Positions 17,544 to 26,551 are shown, numbered from the stretch's first letter. The stretch: 64,000 bases of DNA from Roseovarius nubinhibens ISM (GCF_000152625.1 NZ_CH724156.1:814966-878965); one strand, 5' to 3'. Notes: generated from the sequence alone by a model not told the origin. A program made the numbers and translations.

Positions 17544-17903
17544 ATGAAGCGTATCGTGTCAACATTGCGGAATTTTGTGCTGTTGCTGGCCCTGCTGGCG
17601 GCCACGGCCCTGCCGCATATGACGATGGCGCATCAGGGCGGCGGGATGGAGACGACCCATGCCGCGATGGCCCAAGACGCCATGAACGCTATGGAAGCCG
17701 CCGCCATCCCTTGCAGCAGCGCCCATGATCACGCCGATACAGCCCGCTGCAGCCTTGCCGCGGCCCATTGTATCACCCTGCTGCCCGCCGGGCCCATGGG
17801 CCCCACGACACATCGTATCGGGCGCAACGCCAGCTTTGTGATCCCGCTCGTGGCCCGCAATGGCACCGCCCCCCAGATCGACACGCCACCGCCGCGCCTC
17901 TGA
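17544..17903 (+). CDS. Small exported His/Met/Cys-containing protein, copper locus
   Basis: A 119-residue hypothetical protein with a clear signal peptide (NFVLLLALLAATALP, cleavage near residue 29). The mature part is Met-, His- and Cys-bearing (MTMAHQGGGMETTHAAM; CSSAHDHADTARC; AAHC) and then a short Pro-rich tail. I do not recognise the family. Position upstream of copA on the same strand, composition and export fit a periplasmic copper-binding or assembly protein, but that is inference. The start at 17544 is the first ATG that gives a signal peptide; no strong ribosome site is seen. The following 149 bp to copA hold no gene. Confidence 0.7.
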   Translation: MKRIVSTLRNFVLLLALLAATALPHMTMAHQGGGMETTHAAMAQDAMNAMEAAAIPCSSAHDHADTARCSLAAAHCITLLPAGPMGPTTHRIGRNASFVIPLVARNGTAPQIDTPPPRL

Positions 17904-18052
17904 TCTCCTGCGCGACGCTTTCGGTCAGCCAGCCTGACCTCTGACCCCTCGGTCTGATCCAAGACCTGCCGCGTCGCCCCCCTTTTCCAATGACAGATCA
18001 CGTCCCGCAGACCCTTTGCGGCACGTTTCGATACCTCATGAAAGGCATGGAG

Positions 18053-20050
18053 ATGATTTCCATATCCCGTTTCAAGCCGGCGCTTCTGGCCGCCGCACTC
18101 ACCCTCTCGGGCAGCCTCGGCGCGCTCGCGGGCACCTATGACATCACCGTGGACAAGATCCGCATCAACACTGGCGAATTCACCAAGACCGGCGTCGGCT
18201 ATAACAAGAGCCAGACGCCCACGATCCTGCGCTTCAAGGAAGGCGAAACCGTCACCCTCCGGGTCAAGAACAACCTGCGCGAAAGCACCTCGATCCACTG
18301 GCACGGTCTCATCCTGCCTTTCCGTCAGGACGGCGTTCCCGGCATCAGCTTCAACGGCATCAAACCGGGCGAAACCTTCACCTACCGTTTCCCGATCGTG
18401 CAATCCGGCACCTATTGGTTCCACAGCCACACCGGTTTTCAGGAACCCGACGGGGCCTTTGGCGCCATCGTGATCGAACCGAAAGGCGGCGAGCCGATCA
18501 AATCCCAGCGCGATTACGTCGTGCAGCTTACCGACACACACCCGCACAATGGCAATCGCATCTTCCGCAATCTCAAGATGTCCGCCGATTACTACAACCG
18601 TTCGCAGCGCACCTTTCAGGACCTCGTCCGCGACAGCCGCGCCAACGGGCTCAAATCCACCTTGCAGGAACGCGGCATGTGGGGCCGGATGCGCATGATG
18701 CCCACCGATATCGAGGATGTGCAGGGCTTTGTGCCGCTGATCAACGGCCAAAGCACCCGGCAGAACTGGTCCGGCCTCTTCAAACCCGGCGAAAAGGTCC
18801 GGCTGCGGATCATCAACTCTTCCGCCATGTCCTATTTCGACTTCCGCATCCCGGGGCTCAAGATGCTCGTGGTGCAGGCCGATGGCAATCCGGTCAAACC
18901 GGTGGCGGTGGACGAGCTGCGCGTCGCGGTGGCCGAAACCTATGACGTGATCGTGCAGCCGCGCGGCAACAAACCCTATAGCATCGTCGCCGAATCCATG
19001 GGCCGCACCGCCCTCGTGCGCGGCACGCTGACGCCCAAGCTCGGCCTCGCAGGTCCGGTCCCACGCCTGCGCCGCAAACCGCTGCTGACCATGGCCGATA
19101 TGGGCGGCATGATGGGCGGCATGCATGGTGACATGGACATGAGCGGCATGGGCCATGTCTCGTCGCAAGGCACCATGGATCACAGCCAGCATCAGATGCC
19201 GATGGATGAAGAGATGGATCACAGCCAGCATCAGATGGCTGCCGAACCGGCTGAACCCGCCGCGCCCGCGATGGATCATTCCAAAATGGACCACTCCAAG
19301 ATGGACCATTCCAAAATGACCGAAACGGCCCCCGCCGCCAAGGAAATGGACCATTCCAAAATGGGCCACGGCACCATGCAGAAGGACACCAAATCGGCAG
19401 GCACGATGGATCACGCGGCCATGGGCCACGGCACCAAAGCCAAAGGCACGATGGATCACGCCGCCATGGGCCACGGCACCAAGGCCAAAGGCACGATGGA
19501 TCATGGCAACATGAACATGGCTGGCATGGACCACAGCAAAATGGACATGGGCGGCATGGGCCACATGATGCAGCCCGCCGAACCCGGCGAGTTCTACGCC
19601 CCCGGCAGCGGTCTCAAACCCGTGGCCTATAACGGCGGCAAATTCCTCTCCTACAAGGACCTCCGCGCCAGCCGTCCGCTCTACCGCGATCGCGCCCCGA
19701 CCCGGACGATCGAACTGCGCCTGACCGGCAACATGGAACGCTATATCTGGTCGATCAACGACAAGAAGCTCAAGGATTCCGAGCCGATCCGCCTCAAGCT
19801 CGGCGAACGGGTGCGGTTCAAATTCGTCAATGAAACGATGATGTCGCACCCGATGCACCTGCATGGGATGTGGACCATCCTCGACACGGGCAAAGGCAAA
19901 TGGGACCCGATCAAACATACCGTCAGCATCGCCCCCGGCACCACGGTCTATACCGAAACCGAGGTCGACGCGGCCGGTCAATGGGCCTTCCATTGCCACC
20001 TCTCCTACCACGCCGAAGCGGGCATGTTCCGCAAGGTCATCGTCCAATGA
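18053..20050 (+). CDS. copA: Copper-resistance multicopper oxidase CopA
   Basis: A 665-residue periplasmic multicopper oxidase. Copper-site motifs are HWHG (82-85), HSH (124-126), HPMHLHG (599-605) and HCHLSYH (647-653). Residues about 347-506 are a Met/His insert rich in MDHSKM-type repeats, as in CopA of Pseudomonas but long. The signal region RFKPALLAAALTLSGSLGA lacks the twin-arginine usual for CopA, suggesting Sec export or a start choice issue; ATGs at 18038 and 18047 are alternatives, and I prefer 18053 with AAAGG 7 bp upstream. CopA oxidises or sequesters Cu(I) in the periplasm. copB follows 41 bp downstream. Confidence 0.93.
   Translation: MISISRFKPALLAAALTLSGSLGALAGTYDITVDKIRINTGEFTKTGVGYNKSQTPTILRFKEGETVTLRVKNNLRESTSIHWHGLILPFRQDGVPGISFNGIKPGETFTYRFPIVQSGTYWFHSHTGFQEPDGAFGAIVIEPKGGEPIKSQRDYVVQLTDTHPHNGNRIFRNLKMSADYYNRSQRTFQDLVRDSRANGLKSTLQERGMWGRMRMMPTDIEDVQGFVPLINGQSTRQNWSGLFKPGEKVRLRIINSSAMSYFDFRIPGLKMLVVQADGNPVKPVAVDELRVAVAETYDVIVQPRGNKPYSIVAESMGRTALVRGTLTPKLGLAGPVPRLRRKPLLTMADMGGMMGGMHGDMDMSGMGHVSSQGTMDHSQHQMPMDEEMDHSQHQMAAEPAEPAAPAMDHSKMDHSKMDHSKMTETAPAAKEMDHSKMGHGTMQKDTKSAGTMDHAAMGHGTKAKGTMDHAAMGHGTKAKGTMDHGNMNMAGMDHSKMDMGGMGHMMQPAEPGEFYAPGSGLKPVAYNGGKFLSYKDLRASRPLYRDRAPTRTIELRLTGNMERYIWSINDKKLKDSEPIRLKLGERVRFKFVNETMMSHPMHLHGMWTILDTGKGKWDPIKHTVSIAPGTTVYTETEVDAAGQWAFHCHLSYHAEAGMFRKVIVQ
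19406..19495 (+). repeat. Two tandem 45-bp repeats in the CopA Met/His insert
   Basis: A 45-bp unit encoding MDHAAMGHGTKAKGT occurs twice, at 19406 and 19451, nearly identical in DNA, and a third partial copy begins at 19496. Shorter MDHSKM units precede it (19275-19375). This is recent internal expansion of a metal-binding low-complexity region, not a CRISPR array. Confidence 0.85.
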
Positions 20051-20091
20051 TCCCCCGGATGACCGGCACAGCACGTGAAAGGATATCTCAC

Positions 20092-20787
20092 ATGAAAAAA
20101 CTTATCGCACCGCTTCTGGCCCTGCCGCTTCTGGCGGCCCCGGCCCTCGCAGAACCGCTCCTGTGGGGCTTTCAGGCGGAACAGTTCGAATATCGCGAAC
20201 GCGACGGCGAGGACGGGTTCGCCTGGGATTTCGACCTCTTCGTCGGCCGCGACGAGGGCAAATTCGTCTGGCGCTCCGAAGGCGAAATGGGGCTGAGCTC
20301 GGGCGACTACGAGGGGCTCGACAACCAGCTTCTCTACCAATTCCCGATCTCGCCCTTCTTCGACGGGGTGGCCGGCGTTCACGCCAGCACCCCCAACGGC
20401 GAACCCGACCGCTACAACGCGGTGCTGGGCGCGCGCGGCTTGGCCCCGCAATGGTTCGAAATCGACGCCGGGCTCTACCTCTCCGATCATCCCTATATGC
20501 AGGTCGAAGTGGAATATGAGGGGCTCTTGACCAACCGGCTCATCCTCGTGCCGAGCCTCGAGGTCACCATGCCGCTCAAGGATGACGCGGCCCGCAACCA
20601 AGGCGCGGGCGGCGCCACGGTCGAGGTCGGCGCACGGCTGAGCTATGACCTGATCGACCGCGCCGTCGCCCCCTATGTGGGCTTCAGCTATGAGAAGAGC
20701 TTTGGCGACACCGGCGACATGCTGCGCGCCGCGGGCGAGGAAACGGACGAGTTTTCCCTCGTCTTCGGCACCCGCCTGATGTTCTGA
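20092..20787 (+). CDS. copB: Copper-resistance outer-membrane protein CopB
   Basis: A 231-residue CopB-family outer-membrane protein with signal peptide MKKLIAPLLALPLLAAPALA. The mature part begins with LLWGFQAEQFEYR and ends in alternating beta-strand sequence closing with Phe (FGTRLMF), as expected for a beta-barrel. It is shorter than the classic Pseudomonas CopB because the Met-rich N-terminal region is missing; in this locus the Met/His capacity is in CopA. GAAAGGAT lies upstream of the ATG. It is the last gene of the copper unit on this strand, converging on the sensor kinase gene. Confidence 0.92.
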   Translation: MKKLIAPLLALPLLAAPALAEPLLWGFQAEQFEYRERDGEDGFAWDFDLFVGRDEGKFVWRSEGEMGLSSGDYEGLDNQLLYQFPISPFFDGVAGVHASTPNGEPDRYNAVLGARGLAPQWFEIDAGLYLSDHPYMQVEVEYEGLLTNRLILVPSLEVTMPLKDDAARNQGAGGATVEVGARLSYDLIDRAVAPYVGFSYEKSFGDTGDMLRAAGEETDEFSLVFGTRLMF

Positions 20788-20802
20788 TCCCTCACGTGAA
20801 TA

Positions 20803-20832
20803 GGGCTCCCCGGCGGCACGCCGTCGGGGGGC
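20803..20832. terminator. Imperfect GC-rich hairpin between convergent copB and sensor kinase genes
   Basis: GGCTCCCCGGCG and CGCCGTCGGGGGGCC can pair with one or two bulges around a 3-nt loop. There is no T run. It occupies most of the 45-bp gap between the two convergent stop codons, so it may serve both. Confidence 0.45.
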
Positions 20833-22203
20833 CTACCCCTTGGCAACCTCCGGCAGCACCAGCACCGCGCAGAGCCCGCCGCCCGGCCGGTTTTCGAGAT
20901 AGACATCGCCGCCATGCGCCCGCAGGATGGTCCGCGCGATCGACAGGCCAAGCCCCGTCCCCCCCGTCTCGCGCGACCGCGATCCCTCCAGCCGATAGAA
21001 CGGGTCAAACACCCGCTCCAACTCGGCCTCGGGCAGGCCCGGCCCCTCATCCTCGATGAGAATGCGATGCTCCCGCGCCGTCCCGCAGAGCGTCACCCGT
21101 GGCACCCCGCCCGCATAGCGCTGGGCATTCTCGATCACATTGCGCAAGGCCCGGCGCATCGCCCGGGGCCGCAGGCTGATCCGGTGATCTTCGCCGGGAC
21201 CGATCTCGAACCCGCCGAGCATGTCCTGCCGCAGCTGCGCGAGAAAATCCCGCCCGGACACGTCTTCGCGCGGCTCCGCCTCGCTCATCCCCCGCGCATA
21301 GGCGAGCGTGGTTTCGACCATCGCCTGCATCTCTTCGACCGAAGAGATCATGCCCGCGCGCAGATCCTCCTCCTCGACCATCTCCGCCTGCACCCGCAGC
21401 GCCGTCAGCGGCGAGCGCAGATCATGCCCGAGCGCCGCCAGAACCCGCGTGCGATCCTCGATATGGCGGCTGATCCGCGTCTTCATGTCGTTGAACCGCG
21501 CCGTGAGATGGCGCAGCTCGCGGGGCCCTTTCAGGGGCAGATCAGGCTCGGCCTCGCCCCGCCCAAACCGCTCGCTCGCCGCCGCCACCTCGCGCAGCGG
21601 GCCGGTGAGACGGCTGAGCAGGAACCAAAACAGCGCCACCAGCAACAGCGCCGCGCTGATCCCGAAACTGAGCGTCGAGACCACCGGCCATTGCAGCGGC
21701 GGCCGGTTGAACCGCGTATCCACGTTGAGCCATTGCCCATCCGCCAGCGCCAGCGACAGCGTCAGCTCAAGCCGGGTGAGCCCGCCCTCGCGCGGCTCCT
21801 CCCCGGCACTGGCCAGCGGCAGCAAATCCCCATGCGCCTCGTGCAGCTCGATGCGGATTTCCCGTGCATCCCCCTGCCCAAGGATATGCCGCATCCGCGC
21901 CTCGACGCCGCCCTCATCGCCGTGGTCGAGATGATCCACCGCCGGCGTCGCATCGATGGCAAAGCGCACGAGGGGCGAATCCGCCGCCCGCAGGATCGCG
22001 CCCCGCAACGCCTCCGGCGCCTCGTCCAGCAGATGCGCCACATTGGCCGCCCGCCCCGCCGCCTCGGCCCCAAGCGCCGCCCGCACCGCAAGGCTCCGCT
22101 CATCAACAAAGAGCCACAGGCTCACCGCCTGCGCCAGCGTCAGCGCGCCCAGCGTCAGCAGAACGATCTGCCCGCGCAGACTGTCGAACACCCGCCCCGT
22201 CAC
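20833..22203 (-). CDS. Sensor histidine kinase, probably copper/metal responsive
   Basis: A 456-residue membrane histidine kinase. Transmembrane segments lie at about 9-32 and 175-197, with a periplasmic domain of about 140 residues between, then a HAMP region. The phosphoacceptor is His260 in ALGHDLRSPLTALR. The ATPase boxes NVIENAQRYAGG, DEGPGLP and GTGLGLSIA follow. I choose GTG 22203, overlapping the response-regulator stop as GTGA; an ATG at 22233 is possible but would overlap by 34 bp. Adjacent copper genes and a shared DNA box suggest copper sensing. No CXXC or Met cluster marks the sensor domain clearly. Confidence 0.9.
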   Translation of the reverse strand: MTGRVFDSLRGQIVLLTLGALTLAQAVSLWLFVDERSLAVRAALGAEAAGRAANVAHLLDEAPEALRGAILRAADSPLVRFAIDATPAVDHLDHGDEGGVEARMRHILGQGDAREIRIELHEAHGDLLPLASAGEEPREGGLTRLELTLSLALADGQWLNVDTRFNRPPLQWPVVSTLSFGISAALLLVALFWFLLSRLTGPLREVAAASERFGRGEAEPDLPLKGPRELRHLTARFNDMKTRISRHIEDRTRVLAALGHDLRSPLTALRVQAEMVEEEDLRAGMISSVEEMQAMVETTLAYARGMSEAEPREDVSGRDFLAQLRQDMLGGFEIGPGEDHRISLRPRAMRRALRNVIENAQRYAGGVPRVTLCGTAREHRILIEDEGPGLPEAELERVFDPFYRLEGSRSRETGGTGLGLSIARTILRAHGGDVYLENRPGGGLCAVLVLPEVAKG

Positions 22204-22922
22204 GGCAGCGGCTCCACATCCGCCGCCAGACAATAGCCGCCGCCGCGCACCGTGGTGATGAGCTGCGGCCGCATCGGGTCACGCTCGACCTTGCGCCGCA
22301 ATCGGCTGATCTGATTGTCGATGGTCCGGTCAAACAACCCCGGCGTCCGCCCCGAAGTGAGGTCAAGCAACTGCTCGCGGCTGAGCACCAGACGCGGCCG
22401 CTCGAGCAACACGGTCAAGAGCTTGAACTCCGCCGTGGTCAGCGCCTCGCTCTCCTCGCGCCCATCCCAGAGCTTGCGCCGATCGGTATCGAGCACCAGA
22501 TGCCCGAACCGCAGCCGCCGCCCGCCAAAGGCCCCGCCATGCACCTCCTCGCGCGCCGTGCGGCGCAAGATCGCCTTGATCCGCGCCAGCAATTCGCGCG
22601 GGTTGAACGGCTTGGCCAGGTAATCATCCGCCCCCAGCTCGAGGCCGACGATCCGGTCCATCTCTTCGCTGAGTGCGGTCAAGAGGATCACCGGCACCAC
22701 GCCCTCCGCCGTCAGCCGGCGACAGACCGACAGCCCATCCTCGCCCGGCATCATCACATCGAGCACCACCAGATCGAACCGCCCCTTGGCAAGTTCGCGG
22801 TCCATCGCCGCCGCCCCCTCGGCCCGGGTCGCCCGCATCCCGTTCTTTTCGAGATAGCGCGCCACGGCGTTGCGAATATCTGCACTGTCATCAACGACAA
22901 GGATATGTGGGATCTTGGTCAT
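22200..22922 (-). CDS. OmpR/PhoB-family response regulator
   Basis: A 240-residue response regulator. The receiver domain has the acidic pair at 11-12, phosphoacceptor Asp55 (VVLDVMMPGEDG) and Lys in LAKPF near 105. The C-terminal winged helix starts around 140 (LTTAEFKLLTVLLERPRLVLSREQLL is split over its first helices). The ATG at 22922 gives MTKIPHILVVDD; sequence upstream of it in frame has no receiver character. It is the first gene of the regulatory pair, translationally coupled to the kinase. A putative own box lies 20 bp upstream (22942-22959). Confidence 0.93.
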   Translation of the reverse strand: MTKIPHILVVDDSADIRNAVARYLEKNGMRATRAEGAAAMDRELAKGRFDLVVLDVMMPGEDGLSVCRRLTAEGVVPVILLTALSEEMDRIVGLELGADDYLAKPFNPRELLARIKAILRRTAREEVHGGAFGGRRLRFGHLVLDTDRRKLWDGREESEALTTAEFKLLTVLLERPRLVLSREQLLDLTSGRTPGLFDRTIDNQISRLRRKVERDPMRPQLITTVRGGGYCLAADVEPLP

Positions 22923-22941
22923 AGCAGGCAAACTATCCGAT

Positions 22942-22959
22942 TTCGTAACGGGATGTATC
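22942..22959. promoter_or_regulatory. Putative response-regulator box upstream of the two-component genes
   Basis: TTCGTAACGGGATGTATC shares GTAACGG, a 2-bp gap and TGTA with the repeat at 17456-17473 in front of the copper genes. A further TGTAACCGATC lies near 22978-22988. The location between the response regulator and the divergent EF-hand gene fits autoregulation. Confidence 0.45.
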
Positions 22960-23105
22960 AACTCTGAGAAGGAAATATGTAACCGATCTTCGCAGCGATA
23001 GCGCCCCGCGACAAAGCGATACAAACCCAGCCCCGCCGCCGATTGCCGTGCCGCGCGACACCGACATATTGGACCTATCAGCAACACGAGCAGAAGGAGA
23101 CCAAT

Positions 23106-23402
23106 ATGAAACGCAACCTGACAACAGGCCTGACCCTGATCGCCGCCCTCACCGCTGGCAGCGCGGCATTGGCCAACACCGGCTATATCACCGGCCATCA
23201 CATGAAACCCGACGCCAATGGCGCGGGCCATGCCACGGTGATGTCCGGCAACGGCTTTGCCACGTTCGACCTGAACCAAGACGGCAGCATCAGCCCGACC
23301 GAGTTCGACCAGCACCACGCCGCCATGTCGCAAGACCGGCCCCTGCCGCGCAGCAGCTCCGAACCGGGCCGCTTTCTCCCTGAGGCGGGCAACGATCGCT
23401 AA
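23106..23402 (+). CDS. Small exported EF-hand protein
   Basis: A 98-residue protein with a signal peptide (LTTGLTLIAALTAGSAALA, cleavage near 23) and one canonical 12-residue EF-hand loop, DLNQDGSISPTE, around residues 58-69. The rest is short and polar with several His and Met. GAAGGAGA sits upstream of the ATG. It is divergent from the two-component genes and shares their control region, so it may be a target of that system. A calcium- or other cation-binding periplasmic role is inferred from the loop; the specific function is unknown. Confidence 0.85.
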   Translation: MKRNLTTGLTLIAALTAGSAALANTGYITGHHMKPDANGAGHATVMSGNGFATFDLNQDGSISPTEFDQHHAAMSQDRPLPRSSSEPGRFLPEAGNDR

Positions 23403-23416
23403 ACGCGACCTACAGG

Positions 23417-23454
23417 CAAAAATGCGGGCGGCTCTTCGCAGGGCCGCCCGTTTT
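23417..23454. terminator. Bidirectional rho-independent terminator
   Basis: CGGGCGGC (23425-23432) pairs with GCCGCCCG (23443-23450), followed by TTTT and preceded by AAAAA, so it can terminate both the EF-hand gene and the convergent ectR gene. Confidence 0.85.
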
Positions 23455-23473
23455 GCCGTCTATCCCGTCCGAC

Positions 23474-23989
23474 TTACTCGCTCTGCCGTCCGCCATGCAG
23501 CTCGCCCGCCGTGAGCACCGGCGACGCATCGATATCCTGCGCATCGAGCATATCCGCCACCCGCTCGAGCGACGCCACAAGCTGCGCCTGCTCCCAATCG
23601 GCCAATTGCCCAAAGGCCCGGACATAGCGCTGCTGCAACGGATCGGGCGCATCGCGCAACCGCCCGTGCCCCTGCGCGGTCACCACCACATTGGTCTGCC
23701 GCCGGTCGGTCTCGGACGGCAGCCGCCGCACCAGCCCCTGCGCCACCAGCTTGTCCACCAGCGCGGTCACCGTGGCCTGGCTGACCCCCATCTGCCCCGC
23801 CAGCGCCTTGGGCGTCACGCTGTCGGCCTTGTCAACGATCTGCAACACCCGCAGCTGCGCCGGGGTAAGCCCCACGCCCCGCGCCAGATCGCGCGCATAG
23901 AGCTCGGTCGCACGCAAAATGCGCCGCAAGGCGATGAGGCTCTCGTCAAGCCGGTCTCTGGGTCTCGTATCCATAGACCATAAATGCAC
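23474..23989 (-). CDS. ectR: MarR-family regulator of the ectoine operon (EctR type)
   Basis: A 171-residue MarR protein. The helix-turn-helix lies around 60-100 (LAGQMGVSQATVTALVDKL) with a wing motif ETDRRQTNVVVTAQG. GTG 23989 has an excellent GGAGAGGGGG site and gives this length; an ATG at 23974 would shorten it by 5 residues. In halophilic methylotrophs EctR represses ectABC(-ask) and itself, and this divergent position next to ectA matches. Its operator should lie in the 217-bp AT-rich intergenic region; inverted repeats there include the one at 24178-24193. Confidence 0.88.
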   Translation of the reverse strand: MHLWSMDTRPRDRLDESLIALRRILRATELYARDLARGVGLTPAQLRVLQIVDKADSVTPKALAGQMGVSQATVTALVDKLVAQGLVRRLPSETDRRQTNVVVTAQGHGRLRDAPDPLQQRYVRAFGQLADWEQAQLVASLERVADMLDAQDIDASPVLTAGELHGGRQSE

Positions 23990-24177
23990 GAAAACCCCCT
24001 CTCCATCAACAATCCATTAACTTTGCCTAACTAAGTTTCCCAAAAGAGAAGGCAAGCGAAACCCTTAGAATTCCCCCTGAAACCACCCGCATTCCGGGCG
24101 ATTTCTCCGCAAAACATGACAGTTCTACGAATTCTTTGCTTCGACTGTTGAAATATATGGGGGACTCATCTACTTAG

Positions 24178-24193
24178 CTTATCAAAAAATAAG
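24178..24193. promoter_or_regulatory. Inverted repeat upstream of ectA, candidate EctR operator
   Basis: CTTAT and ATAAG arms flank CAAAAA, ending 13 bp before the ectA start codon. A second, looser repeat (AACTT, 9 bp, AAGTT) lies near 24017-24035 on the ectR side. The whole 23990-24206 region is AT-rich relative to its surroundings and carries no gene. I could not fix a -10/-35 pair with confidence. Confidence 0.4.
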
Positions 24194-24206
24194 AGAGGTA
24201 CGACCG

Positions 24207-24752
24207 ATGCCGAACGACACTGAAAGCAAGACCGACAGCAAGGCCCGAACGCCTGCGCCCCGCCTGCGCAAACCTGATGCGACGGACGGGGCCGATATCT
24301 GGGCACTGATCCAGGACTGCAAACCGCTCGATGAGAACTCGATGTATTGCAACCTGGTGCAGGCCGACCACTTTCGCGACACCTGCGTGCTGGCCGAAGT
24401 CGATGGCGACATCCTCGGCTGGGTCTCCGGCCATATGATCCCCGACCAAGACGCGCTCTTTGTCTGGCAGGTCGCCGTCAGCCCCCGCGCCCGCGGCATG
24501 GGCCTTGGCCGCAAGATGCTGTTTGAACTGCTCGAACGTGACGCCTGCGACGGCGCGACCGCTCTTAAAACCACCATCACCCGCGACAACGCGGCCTCCT
24601 GGGCCCTGTTTCGCAGCTTTGCCCGACAGCTCGGCGGCACGCTGAGCGATGCGCCTCATTTCGAACGCGAGGCGCATTTCGACGGGCATCACGACACCGA
24701 ACATATGGTGACGATCACGCTGCCGCGCAGCCAATTGGCCCGCGCCGCCTGA
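24207..24752 (+). CDS. ectA: L-2,4-diaminobutyrate N-acetyltransferase EctA
   Basis: A 181-residue GNAT acetyltransferase. The acetyl-CoA motif VAVSPRARGMGLGRKML is at about 91-107, and MYCNLVQADHFRDTC near 47-61 is characteristic of EctA. It transfers acetyl from acetyl-CoA to the gamma-amino group of 2,4-diaminobutyrate, the second step of ectoine synthesis. It is the first gene of the ectABCD-ask unit, with ectB 37 bp downstream. AGAGAGG precedes the ATG. Transcription is probably osmotically induced and controlled by the divergent MarR regulator. Confidence 0.96.
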   Translation: MPNDTESKTDSKARTPAPRLRKPDATDGADIWALIQDCKPLDENSMYCNLVQADHFRDTCVLAEVDGDILGWVSGHMIPDQDALFVWQVAVSPRARGMGLGRKMLFELLERDACDGATALKTTITRDNAASWALFRSFARQLGGTLSDAPHFEREAHFDGHHDTEHMVTITLPRSQLARAA

Positions 24753-24789
24753 TCACTCCCCCCCACATCTCAGATTGAAAGGACGTCGC

Positions 24790-26082
24790 ATGCCTAAGGA
24801 CATGACCGACAACACGACTATTTTTGAACGCCGCGAGAGCGAAGCCCGCTCCTATTGCCGTGGCATGCCCGCCACCTTCGCCAGCGCCAGCGGCTCGCAT
24901 CTGACCGATGCCGAGGGCAACAGCTGGATCGACTTTCTGGCAGGCTGCTCGTCGCTCAACTACGGCCATAACGACCCGGATATGAAATCGGCCCTGATCG
25001 ACCATATCGCGGGCGATGGCATCGCCCATGGTCTCGACCTGCACACCAACACCAAGGCCGGGTTTCTCGAAGCGTTCGAGCGTCACATTCTCGAACCGCG
25101 CGACATGGACCACCGGGTGATGTTCACCGGCCCCACCGGCGCCAATGCCGTCGAAGCGGCGATGAAAATCGCCCGCAAGGTCACCGGCCGCGACAACATC
25201 ATCGCCTTCACCAACGGCTTTCACGGCGTGACGCTGGGCGCGCTCGCGGCCACCGGCAACGCCTATCACCGGGGCGGCGCGGGGACCGAGCTCAAGGGCG
25301 TGACGCGCATGCCCTTCGACGGGTTCTTCCCCGGCGACACAGACACCGCCGATTTCGTCGAGGCGATGCTTAACGACAGCTCCGGCGGCGTTGACGCCCC
25401 GGCGGCGATCCTGCTCGAAACCGTGCAGGGCGAAGGCGGCCTCAACGCCGCGAGCCCCGACTGGCTGCGCCGCATCGCCAAGCTCGCCAAGGATCACGGC
25501 GCGCTCCTGATCATCGACGACATTCAGGCCGGCTGTGGCCGCTGCGGCGGCTTCTTCTCCTTCGAGAACATGGGCGTCACCCCCGACATCGTCACCATGG
25601 CAAAATCCGTCTCGGGCTTTGGCCTGCCGATGGCCATGGTGCTGGTCCGCCCGGAGTATGACATCTTCGGCCCGGCCGAACATAATGGCACCTTCCGGGG
25701 CAACACCCACGCCTTTGTCACCGCCCGCGTCGCGATCGAGAAATTCTGGGCCGACGACAGCTTTGCCCGCGCTCTGGCCGAGAAGGAAACGCTGGTCCAT
25801 GATGCGCTGGCCGACATTGCCGCCCTCATCCCCGACGCCCGCCTCAAGGGCCGCGGCATGATGCAGGGCGTCGATGTGGGCTCGGGCGATCTGGCGGGCG
25901 ACATCTGTGCGCGCGCCTATGACAAGGGCCTGGTCATCGAAACCTCGGGCAGCGAGGACGAAGTGATCAAGGTGCTCGCCCCCCTCACCACCCCTGCGGA
26001 AACCTTCCGCAAAGGGTTCGACATCCTGCGCGAGGCCACCCAAGAGGCCCTCGCCGCACCCAACAAAATCGCAGCGGAGTAA
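24790..26082 (+). CDS. ectB: L-2,4-diaminobutyrate transaminase EctB
   Basis: A 430-residue class III aminotransferase, the usual EctB length. The PLP-binding lysine is near residue 272 in [35 protein letters not shown] precedes it and [13 protein letters not shown] follows, both typical of EctB. It uses glutamate to aminate aspartate semialdehyde to 2,4-diaminobutyrate. The start at 24790 has AAAGGA upstream; the frame extends five codons further without support. It is 5 bp from ectC, which indicates one message. Confidence 0.97.
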   Translation: MPKDMTDNTTIFERRESEARSYCRGMPATFASASGSHLTDAEGNSWIDFLAGCSSLNYGHNDPDMKSALIDHIAGDGIAHGLDLHTNTKAGFLEAFERHILEPRDMDHRVMFTGPTGANAVEAAMKIARKVTGRDNIIAFTNGFHGVTLGALAATGNAYHRGGAGTELKGVTRMPFDGFFPGDTDTADFVEAMLNDSSGGVDAPAAILLETVQGEGGLNAASPDWLRRIAKLAKDHGALLIIDDIQAGCGRCGGFFSFENMGVTPDIVTMAKSVSGFGLPMAMVLVRPEYDIFGPAEHNGTFRGNTHAFVTARVAIEKFWADDSFARALAEKETLVHDALADIAALIPDARLKGRGMMQGVDVGSGDLAGDICARAYDKGLVIETSGSEDEVIKVLAPLTTPAETFRKGFDILREATQEALAAPNKIAAE

Positions 26083-26087
26083 CAGAC

Positions 26088-26495
26088 ATGATCGTCAGAG
26101 ATTTCAACAAGATCGTCGCCTCGGAACCCGACCGTGTGGTCACCGACGCGAAATGGAGCTCGGTCCGCATGCTGCTGGCTGACGACAACATGGGCTTTTC
26201 CTTCCACATCACCTTTCTCGAGGAAGGCTCGGAGCACACGTTCGAATACAAGAACCATTTCGAAAGCGTCTATTGCATGAAGGGCAAGGGCTCGATCACC
26301 GATCTGGCCACCGGCGAAACCCATGAGATCACGCCGGGCGTCATGTATGCGCTCGACAAACATGACCGCCACGTGCTGCGCGCCGAAGAAGAGTTGGTCA
26401 TGGCCTGCTGCTTCAACCCGCCGGTCACCGGCAATGAGGTGCACCGCGAGGACGGCTCCTACGCCGCCCCCGACGAGCTGACAGAAGACGCCTGA
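26088..26495 (+). CDS. ectC: Ectoine synthase EctC
   Basis: A 135-residue cupin-type ectoine synthase of standard length. The start [18 protein letters not shown] and motifs [18 protein letters not shown] and [15 protein letters not shown] are diagnostic. It cyclises N-gamma-acetyl-2,4-diaminobutyrate to ectoine. The acidic C-terminus is normal for the family. ectB ends 5 bp before, ectD starts 56 bp after. Confidence 0.97.
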   Translation: MIVRDFNKIVASEPDRVVTDAKWSSVRMLLADDNMGFSFHITFLEEGSEHTFEYKNHFESVYCMKGKGSITDLATGETHEITPGVMYALDKHDRHVLRAEEELVMACCFNPPVTGNEVHREDGSYAAPDELTEDA

Positions 26496-26551
26496 TAAAG
26501 GGCGCAAATCACCACGGACACCGGGACGGATCACAGGAAAGGAGACGCAAC

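Noticed and set aside
19175-19570. Short regularly spaced DNA repeats resembling a CRISPR-like array
   Set aside because: They lie in frame inside copA and encode Met/His-rich peptide repeats; spacing is not constant and no cas genes are present.
17729-20074. His-rich 781-residue open frame on the minus strand opposite copA
   Set aside because: Its histidine richness is the reverse complement of the ATG-GAT-CAC repeats of CopA. It is a shadow of a clearly coding gene.
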